Positions 24,289 through 38,128 are shown, counted from the stretch's first letter. The stretch: DNA of 55,895 bases from Gammaproteobacteria bacterium (GCA_028820495.1 JAPPIX010000242.1:1-55895), one strand, 5' to 3'. Notes: a model not told the origin generated them from the letters alone. Translations and numbers: made by a program.

Positions 24289-25638
24289 CTAACCCCACAA
24301 CCCAAACAGCAGGATCAACAGCACCGCTGGCGGCGCCACGAAGCGAGTGAGCGCCAACCAAGCGCGAAAATGCCAAGGCTTGGCCAAGGCCAGCTCGGCC
24401 CGAGCGGAATCGGTGCGGACGAACCAAGCGGCAAAGATGGCAATCAGCAAACCGCCCAAAGGCAGCATGATCTGGTTGGGCAGGTAGTCCATGGCGGCGG
24501 CGAGGCTGGCGCCAAACAGCCTAACCTCCGCCCAATGGCTGTGCGACAGCATCGACACGACGCTCAGCGCCCCCACCGACAAGGTGACCAGCAAGGTGCC
24601 GCGGCGGCGGGGAATGCCGAAGCGCTGCTCAACCCAAGCCGTGAGCGGCTCCTGCAGGCCCACCATGGACGTGACTGCCGCCACCGACAGCAGCAGGAAG
24701 AACAGCACCGCGACCCAGCGGCCCCCGGCCATTTGCGCGAAGGCCACCGGCAGGGTCTCGAAAATCAGGCCGGCGCCGGCAGCGGGATCCATGCCGAAAC
24801 GAAACACCGCCGGAAAGATGACCAAGCCCGCAACCAGCGCCACCAAGGTATCGACGCTGACGATCGCCACCGCGCTTCGACCGATGGAGGCAGCTTTGGG
24901 CAGATAGGCGGCGAACGCCATCATGCCCGCCATGGCGACGCCGACGGAGAAGAATGCCTGCCCCACCGCAGCAAGAATCATGGGGCCGTTGACCTTCGAG
25001 AAATCGGGAGCAAAGAGGTAGCCAAGAGCCTCGCCGAACCCACCGGCCAACAGATTGTGCACCGCCAGCAACAACAACAGGCCGAATAGGAACGGCATGA
25101 GCAGGTTCACCGCCCGCTCGATCCCGTTGCGCACACCGCCGTAGATAATCAGGGTGGCTACACCAAGGGCGAGCAGGGTCCACATCAGCACGGTGGGAAG
25201 GTCCCCTAGGAGGTCGCCGAACTGGGCCGTCGCCTCGGCGGGACCGATGCCGCTGAAGCCCGTGATCAGCGCCTGCCAGAGGTAGTGCAGCACCCAACCC
25301 GCCACCACGCAGTACACCACCTCGATCACGAAGGCGGCAGCCAGGTTCAACCCCCCGACCCAACCCCAACGCGGGCTGCGGCCTTCGGCCGCGGCGACCG
25401 CAGCCATGGCGCCCGCCGGATTCATCCGACCGCGGCGGCCAATCAACAACTCCGCCATGAGGATGGGAAGCGCGATGGTTGCGACGCAGATCAAGTACAC
25501 GGCGACGAAGGCACCGCCGCCGTTTTCCCCCGTGACGTACGGGAAGCGCCAAATGTTGCCGAGGCCGACGGCGAAGCCGACCGAGGCCATCAGAAAGCCA
25601 AAGCGTGTGGACCACTGAACCGACCCGCCTGCCGCCAT
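24289..25638 (-). CDS. Sodium-dependent transporter, NSS family
   Basis: A 449-residue transporter of the neurotransmitter:sodium symporter (LeuT-like) family. The N-terminus FGFLMASVGFAVGLGNIWRFPY with ENGGGAF is the strongest signature and includes the first sodium and substrate site. About eleven helices are visible, and SVGVAMAGMMAFAAYLPK corresponds to the helix-6 region. Likely imports amino acids with sodium. It starts 2 bases after the stop of the small DUF6489-like gene, so the two are cotranscribed. Convergent with the MATE gene. Confidence 0.92.
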   Translation of the reverse strand: MAAGGSVQWSTRFGFLMASVGFAVGLGNIWRFPYVTGENGGGAFVAVYLICVATIALPILMAELLIGRRGRMNPAGAMAAVAAAEGRSPRWGWVGGLNLAAAFVIEVVYCVVAGWVLHYLWQALITGFSGIGPAEATAQFGDLLGDLPTVLMWTLLALGVATLIIYGGVRNGIERAVNLLMPFLFGLLLLLAVHNLLAGGFGEALGYLFAPDFSKVNGPMILAAVGQAFFSVGVAMAGMMAFAAYLPKAASIGRSAVAIVSVDTLVALVAGLVIFPAVFRFGMDPAAGAGLIFETLPVAFAQMAGGRWVAVLFFLLLSVAAVTSMVGLQEPLTAWVEQRFGIPRRRGTLLVTLSVGALSVVSMLSHSHWAEVRLFGASLAAAMDYLPNQIMLPLGGLLIAIFAAWFVRTDSARAELALAKPWHFRAWLALTRFVAPPAVLLILLFGLWG

Positions 25639-25640
25639 GG

Positions 25641-25892
25641 CTAATCTCCGCTTGAGGCCTTAGCCCTCCCGGCGCCGGTGAAGCTCCTGAGGAACGCCTG
25701 GTAGGCATCAAAGGACTGCCGGCCGCCCTGGATCATGGCGTTCAGCCACTGCTGCGTGGCTTCGGCGTCATTTTGCTGTTGGTTCGCCCAATTCGTCACC
25801 CGCTCAAGAAACAGCTTCTGCACGGCCTTGGTGTCCGGCAGGCCAAACAGCTCCCGAACCTCGTCCGGCTCAATGTCGATCTCGATTTTCAT
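25641..25892 (-). CDS. DUF6489-like small protein
   Basis: An 83-residue acidic protein started at ATG 25892 with GGAGAGG ahead (MKIEIDIEPDEVRELFGLPD, then Gln-rich NWANQQQND). The opening strand plus FGLPD motif matches a family of short proteobacterial proteins I know as DUF6489, of unknown function; the C-terminus (FDAYQAFLRSFTG) resembles phasin-like helices. It is directly upstream of the NSS transporter gene, but this pairing does not explain its role. Confidence 0.75.
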   Translation of the reverse strand: MKIEIDIEPDEVRELFGLPDTKAVQKLFLERVTNWANQQQNDAEATQQWLNAMIQGGRQSFDAYQAFLRSFTGAGRAKASSGD

Positions 25893-26059
25893 GACCTCTC
25901 CATAGAACAAATGGAGACAGCCCATTGGCTGGCCGGTTGTTCCTTCGGCATCAGCAGCTTGGCGCACCGGGGCAAGCTAAGGGCTTCTCCAACTCATCGG
26001 GTTGCGCCTTGGCAGTATGGGTAAAAGCTCAACGGCACTCAAGGTAAGATGGTTCGGTG

Positions 26060-27622
26060 ATGAACTTCAATCAACCCTATCCCTCGGTGCGCTCGCCAGT
26101 TTGCGCGGCCAACGTGGTGGCGACGTCGCAGCCGCTGGCGGTCCAGGCAGGACTTGATGCCCTGCGGCGGGGCGGCAATGCCGTGGATGCCGCACTCGCC
26201 ACGGCGATCGCCCTTACCGTGGTTGAACCCACCAACAATGGCGTGGGCGGCGACGCCTTCGCCATCCTTTGGGATGGCGAGCGGTTAGTTGGCCTCAATG
26301 CATCCGGGCGAGCGCCCGCCGGTTGGACTTTGGGCCGCTTCTCCAATCACAAATCGATGCCCCTGACCGGTTGGGATGCGGTCACCGTGCCCGGAGCGGT
26401 GAGCGCTTGGGTGGCGCTGTCAGACCGTTTCGGGCGCCTGCCCTTTGAACGCTTGTTCGACGCGGCCGTCGGCTATGCCGACGATGGCTTTCAGGTGGGG
26501 CCGAAGACGGCTTGGTATTGGCAGCAAGCGGCTAAGGCCTTGGGCAAGTTCCCGGACTTCGCCGACCATTTTCTGCCTGCGCCGAAGGCAGGCGAGCGTT
26601 TTCGACACCCGGAACTGGCTGCGAGCCTGCGGGAAATTGCCGATACCCATGGCGCATCCTTCTACCGGGGCGCACTGGCTGAGCGCATCGACGCCACCGC
26701 GGCCGCGGCCGGCGGCGCCCTGCGCAAGGCCGACCTGGAAGACCACCAGGCGGACTGGGTGGAGCCTACGGCTAAAGACTACCGCCAAGTTCGGCTGCAC
26801 GAACTGCCGCCCAACGGCCAAGGGCTCGCTGCCCAGATCGCCCTCGGCCTGCTTGCTCACCGGGAGAGTGCGCCCTTGGACTCGGCCCAAGGCGCACACT
26901 TGGAAATCGAGGCCATGAAGATCGCCATACGCGCTGCCTTCGACCACTTTGCCGATCCCCAGGCCATGCGCATTGGCGCGTCGGAGTTGCTCGACGACGA
27001 AAGCCTCGCCCGGGCAGCGGCCGGCATCACCGACCGTGCCTCCCCCCTGCCGCCGGCGGCGCTGCCCGCCAGCCGGGACACCGTCTATCTGACCGCCGCC
27101 GACGCGTCCGGCATGATGGTGTCGTTCATCCAATCCAACTACTACGGCTTCGGCTCCGGCATCGTGATTCCCGGCACCGGCATCGCCATGCAGAATCGTG
27201 GCGCGGGCTTCGTGCTCGACCCGGGCCACCCGAATTGCGTGGCGCCCGGCAAGCGCCCCTACCACACCATCATTCCCGGCTTTGTCACCGGTGGCGGCGA
27301 ACCCTTGGCCAGCTTTGGCGTGATGGGTGGGCACATGCAGCACCAAGGCCACGTGCAGATGGTGCGGCGGCTGTTCGACCACGGACAGAATCCACAGGCC
27401 GCCAGCGATGCGCCGCGCTGGCACGTTTACCCAGACTTCAGCGTGGGCTTGGAGGCGGGTTTTGACCCAAGCGTTGCCGAAGAACTTGGCGCTCGCGGCC
27501 ACCAGGTCCGCTTCGAACCCCGCGAGTTCATCTTCGGCGGGGCCCAACTCATCATCAAGACGGAACACGGCTACGTCGGCGGCTCCGACCACCGCAAGGA
27601 GGGGTTGGCGGCAGGGTTTTAG
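26060..27622 (+). CDS. Gamma-glutamyltransferase family protein
   Basis: A 520-residue Ntn-hydrolase homologue of gamma-glutamyltranspeptidase. The N-terminal part has ANVVATSQPLAVQAGLDALR and GGNAVDAALATAIALTVVEP. The small subunit would begin at the Thr in DTVYLTAAD (about residue 345), followed by SNYYGFGSGIVIPGTGI and GGHMQHQGH. No signal peptide is seen, unlike secreted GGTs, so it is probably cytosolic and may hydrolyse other gamma-amides or cephalosporin-like substrates. ATG 26060 directly follows a GTG at 26057 that is also possible. Convergent with dnaQ; stops overlap by four bases. Confidence 0.88.
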   Translation: MNFNQPYPSVRSPVCAANVVATSQPLAVQAGLDALRRGGNAVDAALATAIALTVVEPTNNGVGGDAFAILWDGERLVGLNASGRAPAGWTLGRFSNHKSMPLTGWDAVTVPGAVSAWVALSDRFGRLPFERLFDAAVGYADDGFQVGPKTAWYWQQAAKALGKFPDFADHFLPAPKAGERFRHPELAASLREIADTHGASFYRGALAERIDATAAAAGGALRKADLEDHQADWVEPTAKDYRQVRLHELPPNGQGLAAQIALGLLAHRESAPLDSAQGAHLEIEAMKIAIRAAFDHFADPQAMRIGASELLDDESLARAAAGITDRASPLPPAALPASRDTVYLTAADASGMMVSFIQSNYYGFGSGIVIPGTGIAMQNRGAGFVLDPGHPNCVAPGKRPYHTIIPGFVTGGGEPLASFGVMGGHMQHQGHVQMVRRLFDHGQNPQAASDAPRWHVYPDFSVGLEAGFDPSVAEELGARGHQVRFEPREFIFGGAQLIIKTEHGYVGGSDHRKEGLAAGF

Positions 27623-28311
27623 GGAGTTGCCGAGCTAGCCGCAATCACCGCCATCATGCGTTCGTGTTCGGCGAGTTCCTGGGCGCTGGCTTGAACCACC
27701 TTCAGCCGTGGACGGCTCGCCGGCAAGGGTTCGAACTTCAGCCCTGCCCCCGCTTCGACCTCCTGCTCCTGCGGGTTGGTGAACAGCACCGTCTGGCCGC
27801 CGGTCATGGCCAAATAGACTTCCGCCAGGATCTGCGCATCCACTAAGGCGCCGTGCAGCTCCCGGGCACTGTTGTCCACCTTCAAGTGGCGGCACAAGGC
27901 ATCGAGACTGTGTCTCTGGCCTGGGTACTTGCGCCGGGCCAGCACCAAGGAGTCGGTCACCTTGCACAGCTCGCCGATTTTTGGCGCCGAATCGGACAGC
28001 AGCGACAACTCGTGATTCAGAAAGCCAACATCGAAGGGCGCGTTGTGCATGACCAATTCCGCACCCTTGATGAAGGCGATCAAGGCCTCGCTGATGTCCC
28101 CGAACAGGGGTTTGTCAGCCAGAAAGTCCGCATCGATGCCATGCACCTGCAAAGCGCCCTCGTCGATTTCGCGTTGTGGGTTGAGATAGGTATGGAACGT
28201 CTCGCCGGTCCGTTCGCGGTCGATGAGTTCCACGGCACCAATCTCGATGACCCGGTGGCCCTGCTCCGGCTCCAAACCGGTGGTTTCGGTGTCCAGCACG
28301 ATCTGACGCAT
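27619..28311 (-). CDS. dnaQ: DNA polymerase III epsilon subunit, proofreading exonuclease
   Basis: A 230-residue DEDDh 3'-5' exonuclease. Catalytic residues can be placed as Asp7 and Glu9 (LDTETTGL), Asp94 (APFDVGF), His153 and Asp158 (LHGALVDAQ). The C-terminal tail (about 190-230) is the flexible region that binds the alpha polymerase. It follows rnhA by nine bases on the same strand. In E. coli rnhA and dnaQ are adjacent but divergent; here they run together. Confidence 0.96.
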   Translation of the reverse strand: MRQIVLDTETTGLEPEQGHRVIEIGAVELIDRERTGETFHTYLNPQREIDEGALQVHGIDADFLADKPLFGDISEALIAFIKGAELVMHNAPFDVGFLNHELSLLSDSAPKIGELCKVTDSLVLARRKYPGQRHSLDALCRHLKVDNSARELHGALVDAQILAEVYLAMTGGQTVLFTNPQEQEVEAGAGLKFEPLPASRPRLKVVQASAQELAEHERMMAVIAASSATP

Positions 28312-28320
28312 GCGCTTCCT

Positions 28321-28752
28321 CTATGGATTAAGGGTGTCAATGGCCGCCCGGGCGGCCGCATCAACCCGTTCGTTGTCCGGGTCGCCGCTGTGGCCCTTAA
28401 CCCATCGCCACTGCACGTCATGCCGGGCGACGGCAGCGTCGAGGCGGCGCCATAGATCTTGGTTCTTAACCGGCTTCTTGTTCGCCGTGCGCCAACCGTT
28501 GGCCCGCCATCCGGCGATCCACGCGGTGATGCCCTTGCGCACGTATTCCGAGTCCGTGGTCAGCCGCACCTGGCTGGCCACCTTGAGTTGCTCAAGCCCC
28601 GCGATGGCAGCCATGAGCTCCATGCGGTTGTTGGTGGTGTCGGGCTCGGCCCCCGACAGCAGCTTTTCCGCATCTTTGTGCCGCAGCAAGGCCGCCCAGC
28701 CCCCGGGCCCTGGATTGCCCAAGCAGGAGCCGTCCGTGTAGATTTCAACCAC
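28321..28752 (-). CDS. rnhA: Ribonuclease HI
   Basis: A 143-residue RNase HI that removes RNA from RNA-DNA hybrids. The active site is complete: Asp7 ([16 protein letters not shown]), Glu45 ([11 protein letters not shown]), Asp67 (TTDSEYV), His121 (VKGHSG) and Asp131. The basic handle ([16 protein letters not shown]) is present. The best start is GTG at 28752, beginning two residues before the first strand; the frame stays open upstream but that part lacks homology. The start lies 8 bases inside the 3' end of the methyltransferase-like gene. It is slightly shorter at the C-terminus than the E. coli protein. Confidence 0.95.
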   Translation of the reverse strand: MVEIYTDGSCLGNPGPGGWAALLRHKDAEKLLSGAEPDTTNNRMELMAAIAGLEQLKVASQVRLTTDSEYVRKGITAWIAGWRANGWRTANKKPVKNQDLWRRLDAAVARHDVQWRWVKGHSGDPDNERVDAAARAAIDTLNP

Positions 28753-29521
28753 GGCGGCGGAGATTGGGCGCCGAGGTTCGCGGATAGCTGGCGGCGGCGA
28801 GCTTACGGCTGCGCAGCGGCCGCCGATGTCCGGTGAAGCTTGCCCGTTGCGTCTGCTTGATCGCCGAGGCCAACAGCACCGCGCCCAGCGGCGGCCGGGC
28901 ACTGCCAAGCCAACCGGCGGACCGCCCAACGCCACTCCGAAAATTCTGGGCAAGATTCACAGGCGCGCCAAAACCCAAGTACTCCGCAGGCTCGTCAAGC
29001 TCCAAGCCGAGCAGCGCCAACCAATCAAAAAGCCGCAATGGATTGACGAACTTCACATCCGAAAACACGTCAGCACGGAAGCGGCCGTAGAGACGGCGCA
29101 GGCCCCAAGCACTGAAGCTGTTGAACGCGCAAATGCCGATGCGGCCACCCGGCGCGACGACCCGGCCCACTTCACGCAACGCCCGACGCGGGTCGTCTTC
29201 CATCTCCAAACTGTGGTGCAATACGAATCCATCCACGCTGTTGTTCGGCAACGGCAACGCTTCCAAGCTGCCAGCGAAGGTCGCCATGCCCAGCTCCTCG
29301 CGGACTTTCGATTGACCGTTGGAGAGGTAGAGGCAGCGGCGCGCCATGCAGCGCTTGACGCCGCGCGCCGACTCCGAGAACGGGCCTGACCAAACCAGGA
29401 CGTCGCCATGCAGCCGCCGCACCAATTCATCAAGCCGCGGCTGCTCCTCCGCCAGCAAACGCTCCCCAAACTTCGTGCGAGACCACTCCACGACCGGCGA
29501 TCTCAATCCACCGGTTTGCAA
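28745..29521 (-). CDS. YafS-like SAM-dependent methyltransferase
   Basis: A 258-residue class I methyltransferase-like protein. The middle reads [18 protein letters not shown], then [20 protein letters not shown] and [10 protein letters not shown], which are motifs II-IV of the fold. The usual glycine-rich motif I is degenerate ([11 protein letters not shown]), as in the YafS group found beside rnhA in E. coli. It starts with a TTG directly after the ppiD stop; a GTG at 29491 is an alternative. The C-terminal 40 residues are Arg-rich. Function of YafS proteins is not established. Confidence 0.8.
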   Translation of the reverse strand: MQTGGLRSPVVEWSRTKFGERLLAEEQPRLDELVRRLHGDVLVWSGPFSESARGVKRCMARRCLYLSNGQSKVREELGMATFAGSLEALPLPNNSVDGFVLHHSLEMEDDPRRALREVGRVVAPGGRIGICAFNSFSAWGLRRLYGRFRADVFSDVKFVNPLRLFDWLALLGLELDEPAEYLGFGAPVNLAQNFRSGVGRSAGWLGSARPPLGAVLLASAIKQTQRASFTGHRRPLRSRKLAAASYPRTSAPNLRRRG

Positions 29522-31426
29522 TCAGTCCGATTGCAACACGCGCCGCGAAATGTCGGCATCGGCCAAGTAGCCCTGGTAGAGGGCCTCATAGTCGAGGGTT
29601 TCGCTTCGGGAAACAAACAGCTGGCGCAATCCGTCCAATTCCGAGTCCGCCAAGGTGGAGACATCGCCTTCGACCACTCGAGTGACTGTGACTATGGCCT
29701 TCCCCCCGGAGCCCAAAACGGCCACGCCAACGCTCTTGCCACCTTCTTCGGGTCGGCTCAAGGTAAAAGCAGCCTCCATCACCTCAGGGGGCGGACGCGG
29801 ATCGGTTCGAGCCGCCGCCTCCAGCGTTTCCCACGCCAAGCCGTGCTCATCGGCCACCGCGGCCACGCTATCGCCCGCCCGCACCCGAACCAACGCTGCT
29901 TCATGGGCTTCGGCCAGCCGATCCTGCGCCGCTCGTTCGACGAGCAACGCCTCAATCTCCGGGCGCACTTCATCCAAGGCCTTCAAGGCGGTTGCGTGGT
30001 GCTCATCCACCCGAGCGACGACGGCGCGGTTGGCGCCGTACTCAAGGGCCGCAGTGTTGTTGCCGTCAAGCAGCACGTCGGCCGCAAAGAGGGCCTCGCG
30101 GATGTCCGCATCGGCAAAAACCGCATCCCCGACGGTGCGGCTGACGCCCTCCACCCGCTGGACTTCGAGGCCAAAGGCCTCGGCCACGGCTCCCAAGGAA
30201 TCGTTGTTCTCGAAGGCAAGGCTGTCCAGTTCACGCAGCCGCTCGGTGAACAACTCCTCCGCCGCAGCCCGGCGCAGTCGTTCCTCCAGCGTCGCCCTTT
30301 GCTCCGAAAACGCCGGAAACTCGACGGTTTCAATGCCATCCAGCCGGATCAGGTGGTAGCCGAAGGCCGACTTGACGGGCGGCGAAAGCTCCCCCACGTC
30401 CAAGGCCCACAAGGCCTCCTCAAAATCGGGATCGAAAATGCCCTGGCCCACGGCACCGAGATCGCCTCCGAGTTGGGCGGAGCCGGGATCCTCGGAATAG
30501 GTTTCCGCCAATTCCGCAAAGGACTCGCCGGCGGTGATGCGCCCGCTGATGTCCTCCAACAGCGCAATGGCCTGCGCCTCGGTGCGCTCATCGCCGGTGC
30601 GCAGCAGAATGTGTGCGCTGCGGCGCTGCTCATCGGCCTCCGCCGCCGCTTTGTCCGCCGCGTACTCACGTTCGAGATCGGCCTCGGTGATCTCGATCGA
30701 GGGATCGTCCAGCAGTTGATCCCATGCCAACTCAACATAGGCGGCGTCCACCGTCTCCTCGGTCATCAGCTCGGTCTGGTGCTCGTGGTAGTAGGTCTCC
30801 ACCTCCGCGGCATCCACTGCCACGCCCTCGCTGAAGTGGGTGACGGTGAACGGCAGCCAAGCGAGATCCCGCTTTTGGCCCATCAGGCGCGCGAACGAGC
30901 GCGTTTCCCAGTCCGTCGCGAACACCGATTCGGCAACGGCGCGCTGCAGCTGGTCGCTGCTCATCTGCTTGGCGAGCGCCGCCATGTACTCGGGTGGGGT
31001 GAATCCCATGGCCGAGAGGCCGCGGCGAAAGATGTCTTCGTTGAACTGCCCATCGATCTGGAAGCCGGGATCGGCAACCACTGCGGCATTGACCCTGGAC
31101 GGGGCGGCCGTCAAATCCAGATCGTCGACGATCTGTTCCAGCAAAGTGCGGGTGATCAGCCGTTCCAAGGCCCTGGACTGCATCTGCAGCGGGTCGAGGT
31201 TTGCGGATTCGCCGCCTTCAACCATCAAAAACCGCTTTTCCCGCTCCGTCTCCTGAAGCAGAGCCCCTTGGGTGATGTCCTCCCCATTGACGCTGGCCAC
31301 GGTCGGGTCGCCAGGCGCAAAGACATTGAAGGCGCCAAAACCAAAGAAGGCCAGCGCAAAGACCAGCACGGCAACAATGATCTTGAAGCCGGTGCTTTGG
31401 GTTTGGTCGCGAAGTCTCTGCAGCAT
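29522..31426 (-). CDS. ppiD: Periplasmic folding chaperone PpiD (SurA-type PPIase)
   Basis: A 634-residue protein from ATG 31426, which starts the family sequence (MLQRLRDQTQSTGFKI); the frame is open 34 codons upstream through a repeat element. A membrane anchor (about 15-32, IIVAVLVFALAFFGFGAF) is followed by SurA_N-like helices and one parvulin domain (about 265-360; SAHILLRTGD, FAELAETYSEDPGSAQLGGDLG and FGYHLIRLDGI), then a second, inactive-looking half. It sits in the inner membrane near SecYEG and helps new exported proteins fold. Location after hup matches E. coli. Followed without gap by the methyltransferase-like gene. Confidence 0.93.
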   Translation of the reverse strand: MLQRLRDQTQSTGFKIIVAVLVFALAFFGFGAFNVFAPGDPTVASVNGEDITQGALLQETEREKRFLMVEGGESANLDPLQMQSRALERLITRTLLEQIVDDLDLTAAPSRVNAAVVADPGFQIDGQFNEDIFRRGLSAMGFTPPEYMAALAKQMSSDQLQRAVAESVFATDWETRSFARLMGQKRDLAWLPFTVTHFSEGVAVDAAEVETYYHEHQTELMTEETVDAAYVELAWDQLLDDPSIEITEADLEREYAADKAAAEADEQRRSAHILLRTGDERTEAQAIALLEDISGRITAGESFAELAETYSEDPGSAQLGGDLGAVGQGIFDPDFEEALWALDVGELSPPVKSAFGYHLIRLDGIETVEFPAFSEQRATLEERLRRAAAEELFTERLRELDSLAFENNDSLGAVAEAFGLEVQRVEGVSRTVGDAVFADADIREALFAADVLLDGNNTAALEYGANRAVVARVDEHHATALKALDEVRPEIEALLVERAAQDRLAEAHEAALVRVRAGDSVAAVADEHGLAWETLEAAARTDPRPPPEVMEAAFTLSRPEEGGKSVGVAVLGSGGKAIVTVTRVVEGDVSTLADSELDGLRQLFVSRSETLDYEALYQGYLADADISRRVLQSD

Positions 31427-31435
31427 GACTAGTCT

Positions 31436-31565
31436 TCTTGATCGCGGGGCAAGGTTGTCACACCAGTATGGCTTTGCGCCCAGCGACCGCCGAGTTGCGA
31501 AGCAACTCGATTGCGTTGCCTTCGGCAACGCGCCATCCCGTCAGCCTAGGGCATCGCCTCGTTAG
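31436..31565 (-). repeat. Dispersed intergenic element, copy upstream of ppiD (family iv)
   Basis: Minus-strand counterpart of 19664-19768. Its left end (31565-31551, TAACGAGGCGATGCC) and right end (31457-31436, 22 bp) are identical to that copy. The interior has two hairpins of its own: CGAGTTGC/GCAACTCG around 31500 and GCGTTGCC/GGCAACGC around 31514-31532. It ends 10 bases before the ppiD start codon, so it likely forms part of the ppiD leader. Confidence 0.75.
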
Positions 31566-31645
31566 CGAAACTATGGACGCAACGCGCCCTAGTCGATTTC
31601 GGTGTTAGATCAACGCCCCGCTAACGCCGGAGGCATCCGGCGACT

Positions 31646-31918
31646 TCAGTTCAGGGCATCTTTCAGCGCCTTGCCCGGCTTGAAGGCGGCGGCCCGGGAG
31701 GCGGCGATTTGGATGTTCTCGCCGGTTTGGGGATTGCGCCCTTGGCGGGCCGCCCGCTCCCGCACGAGGAAAGTGCCGAAGCCAACCAAGGACACCGGTT
31801 CAGATTGCTTGAGTGACCCGGTGATGGCGTCAAGCGCCGCGTCAACCGCGCGCCCCGCGGCAGCCTTGGACAGATCCGCAGCGTTTGCAACCTGATCAAT
31901 GAGTTCGGATTTGTTCAC
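31646..31918 (-). CDS. hup: HU family DNA-binding protein
   Basis: A 90-residue histone-like protein, the expected HU length, started at GTG 31918 with AAGGAG about 11 bases ahead ([17 protein letters not shown]). The DNA-intercalating arm has Arg61-Asn62-Pro63 ([12 protein letters not shown]), and [18 protein letters not shown] precedes it. It compacts and bends DNA. Its place between lon and ppiD is the hupB position in E. coli, so it is probably the beta-like chain, though alpha and beta cannot be told apart with certainty from sequence. Confidence 0.95.
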   Translation of the reverse strand: MNKSELIDQVANAADLSKAAAGRAVDAALDAITGSLKQSEPVSLVGFGTFLVRERAARQGRNPQTGENIQIAASRAAAFKPGKALKDALN

Positions 31919-32126
31919 TGTGCTTGTGCTCCTTGAGTTTGTCACCACAGCCGCACAACCGGCACTTGCCGGCACACAGCCGCATCCATCGCTTAGGCGC
32001 CAGCCTGAGCCGCATTGCGCCTCATTCCGACGAACCACCAAGAACGCGAAACTTATACCAGCGTCGTGCTTTTCCTGCAAGGACAACAAGCCCTGCAGGA
32101 GCAACTTGAACGACCTGTGCCCCCAA

Positions 32127-34526
<2,400 letters not shown>

Positions 34527-34578
34527 GGGCGGCGGGCGGGAAGCGGCAGCGGCGCAGGGGCGTTGCGGGAGAGGGAGA

Positions 34579-35859
<1,281 letters not shown>

Positions 35860-35937
35860 GGTTATATGGTCTCCTTGGTCCTCAATCCCTTCGATGGAGC
35901 GGCGCCACTATGTTTGATGGACGCCCGCTTTGCAAGC

Positions 35938-36585
35938 TCATTGTCCAACCGCCTTGGCCAATTGCCGGCGTGGCTTCTGCACAAGATCGACCAGTCCATA
36001 GGCTTCCGCCTCGCTGGCGTTCATCCAATAGTCCCGGTCGGAATCGGCGCGGATGCGTTCGATCGGCTGTCCGGTGTGCTCGGCGAGCAGCCCGTTCAGC
36101 CGCTCCCGCATGGCGAGTATTTCGTTGGCCTGTATCTCGATGTCGGCAGCCACGCCCCGCATGCCGCCGACTGCGGGCTGATGGAGCATCATCCGCGAGT
36201 TGGGCAGGGCGAAGCGCTTGCCCGGCTCGCCGGCGGCGAGCAGAAAGGCGCCCATGCTGGCCGCCTGGCCGATGCATAGGGTGCTGACGTCGCAGCGCAC
36301 GAATTGCATGGTGTCGTAGATCGCCATGCCGGACGTCACAGCGCCGCCCGGGGAATTGATGTAGAGGTGGATGTCCTTGTCCGGATTCTCCGACTCCAGA
36401 AACAGAATCTGGGCAATGACCAAGTTGGCCACCTGGTCCTCCACCGGGCCGACCATGAAGATGATGCGGTCCTTGAGCAGGCGCGAGTAGATGTCATAGG
36501 ACCGCTCGCCGCGGGCCGATTGCTCCACCACCATGGGGACCAAGCCGAGGTTGGTGGTCTCCGGAACGCTGCCTTGTTGGGTCAT
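35938..36585 (-). CDS. clpP: ATP-dependent Clp protease proteolytic subunit ClpP
   Basis: A 215-residue serine peptidase. The active-site Ser110 is in GQAASMGAF and His135 in [10 protein letters not shown], with the acidic residue in the [10 protein letters not shown] segment near 183. It forms the tetradecameric chamber served by ClpX. The N-terminal 17 or so residues resemble the propeptide trimmed in other species ([20 protein letters not shown]). 40 bases separate it from tig. Confidence 0.98.
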   Translation of the reverse strand: MTQQGSVPETTNLGLVPMVVEQSARGERSYDIYSRLLKDRIIFMVGPVEDQVANLVIAQILFLESENPDKDIHLYINSPGGAVTSGMAIYDTMQFVRCDVSTLCIGQAASMGAFLLAAGEPGKRFALPNSRMMLHQPAVGGMRGVAADIEIQANEILAMRERLNGLLAEHTGQPIERIRADSDRDYWMNASEAEAYGLVDLVQKPRRQLAKAVGQ

Positions 36586-36625
36586 TGCCTTCTCCTGTTG
36601 AATCTCAGGCGGCGGTGCCTGACGC

Positions 36626-38023
36626 TCAGGCGGAGGAGCCGTCTCCTGTTACGCCAGCGCCGCCATCCTGCTCACTTGAAGTAGCTGCGGGCGACTCGTC
36701 CTCCGGCGGCGGCAGGGCTTGGCCGGTCACGATGTCCTGATAAGTGCTTTTTAGCACATTTACCTTGGCTTGATCCAAGATGAAGGCGACCACCTGGTTT
36801 TCGGCCACCCGCTCTTCAATGCGATTCAAATAGCCCTCGTCCTGGTAGATGGAGCGGGCCACCGCCTCCGGCTCCGCATAGGACTCCGCTAGGCGCTCAA
36901 CCTCGACGCGGACGGCTTCGTCATCAAGTTCGAGATCATGGGCGTTGCGGATCTGGCGGGTCACCAGGCCGACGGCGACCTCCTTCTCCACTTGGTCCCG
37001 GAACAGTTCGTCCGGCAACGACGACGGATCCATGCGGCGGCGCCCCTGCTGGGGCGCAAACTGGTTCAGCATTGCCTCCTTGCGGGCCTGAATCTCCCGG
37101 TCCACCAAGGCTGGCGGCAACTGAACGCTATGCAGGCGATTGAGTTCGTCCATAACCTGGGTGACGACCAAGCGCTGAATCCGATCCTCCATTTCCCGCC
37201 GCATGTTGCCCGTCACTTCCTCCCGGAACGCCGGCAGGCCACCTTCCTTGACGCCCATGGATTCGAAAAAGGCCTCATCAAGCTCGGGCAGCAGCGGCTC
37301 CTCCACCAGCTTGACGGTGGCATCGAAACGGACCGTGCGTCCGCGCAGCGTCTCGTTCGGATGGTCGTCCGCGAAGGCAGCCTCAAACGATGTCGCCGCT
37401 CCCGCTTCGAGGCCGGTCACGGCGTTGTCGAAGTCCTCCCCCATCTGGCGGGCGCCCAACACCAACTGTGCGTTCTCACCGCTGCCGCCATCGAAGGCCT
37501 CGCCGTCGAGGCGCCCTTCGAAGTCCACTTGCACCCGGTCTCCCTCGGTGGCCGCCCGTTCCACGGAATGCCAAGTGCGCTGCTGCTCGCGCAGGTTCTC
37601 AAGCATCGAATCCACGTCGGCATCGGTGATTTCGGCCTCCGGCCGCTGCACTTCGACAGCCGCCAAGTCAACGAGCTCGACCTCGGGCAGGACTTCAAAA
37701 CTGGCAGTGAACTCAAGGTCCACGCCGGGCTCAGCTTTCACCGCCTCCAAGCGGGGAACGCTCACGGGCATGAGCGATTCCTGCAGCACGGCCTCCTCGT
37801 AGCTGGCACGCATGGCTTCGTCCGCGGCATCGGCCCGCACGGCGGATCCAAACCGGCGCCGCACCTCCTTCAAAGGCACCTTGCCGGGCCGGAAGCCTGG
37901 CAGGCGAACGTTGTTTTTCAAGTCGAGCAGCTTGCCGGCGACCCGATCCTCAAACTCTTCGGAGGGAACGACAATGGTGAGCCGGCGTTCCACGCCGGAG
38001 AGAACTTCCACTGATACTTGCAT
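36626..38023 (-). CDS. tig: Trigger factor
   Basis: A 465-residue ribosome-associated chaperone from ATG 38021-38023 ([17 protein letters not shown]). The ribosome-docking signature GFRPGKVP is at 43-50. An FKBP-type PPIase domain lies at about 150-245 ([20 protein letters not shown]), and the C-terminal helical arms follow. An acidic, Ser-rich tail ([15 protein letters not shown]) is usual. The frame runs upstream through tRNA-His, which is meaningless. First protein gene after the tRNA cluster and possibly read from the same promoter. Confidence 0.97.
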   Translation of the reverse strand: MQVSVEVLSGVERRLTIVVPSEEFEDRVAGKLLDLKNNVRLPGFRPGKVPLKEVRRRFGSAVRADAADEAMRASYEEAVLQESLMPVSVPRLEAVKAEPGVDLEFTASFEVLPEVELVDLAAVEVQRPEAEITDADVDSMLENLREQQRTWHSVERAATEGDRVQVDFEGRLDGEAFDGGSGENAQLVLGARQMGEDFDNAVTGLEAGAATSFEAAFADDHPNETLRGRTVRFDATVKLVEEPLLPELDEAFFESMGVKEGGLPAFREEVTGNMRREMEDRIQRLVVTQVMDELNRLHSVQLPPALVDREIQARKEAMLNQFAPQQGRRRMDPSSLPDELFRDQVEKEVAVGLVTRQIRNAHDLELDDEAVRVEVERLAESYAEPEAVARSIYQDEGYLNRIEERVAENQVVAFILDQAKVNVLKSTYQDIVTGQALPPPEDESPAATSSEQDGGAGVTGDGSSA

Positions 38024-38051
38024 AGGGCTTAAGACGTTCCCGCAAATCGCA

Positions 38052-38128
38052 TGGGGTGGACGATGGGATTCGAACCCACGACCGCCGGGATCACAACCCG
38101 GAGCTCTACCAACTGAGCTACGCCCACC
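38052..38128 (-). tRNA. tRNA-His (GTG)
   Basis: The minus strand folds as a cloverleaf: acceptor GTGGGCG with CGTCCAC, anticodon stem CCGGG around loop TTGTGAT (anticodon GTG), T arm GTGGGTTCGAATCCCAT, discriminator C and encoded CCA. The extra base at -1 opposite C73 fits tRNA-His. It ends 28 bases before tig. Confidence 0.96.

Noticed and set aside
29408-31432. A 674-codon plus-strand frame opposite ppiD
   Set aside because: Antisense shadow; the minus strand carries an unmistakable SurA/PpiD protein.
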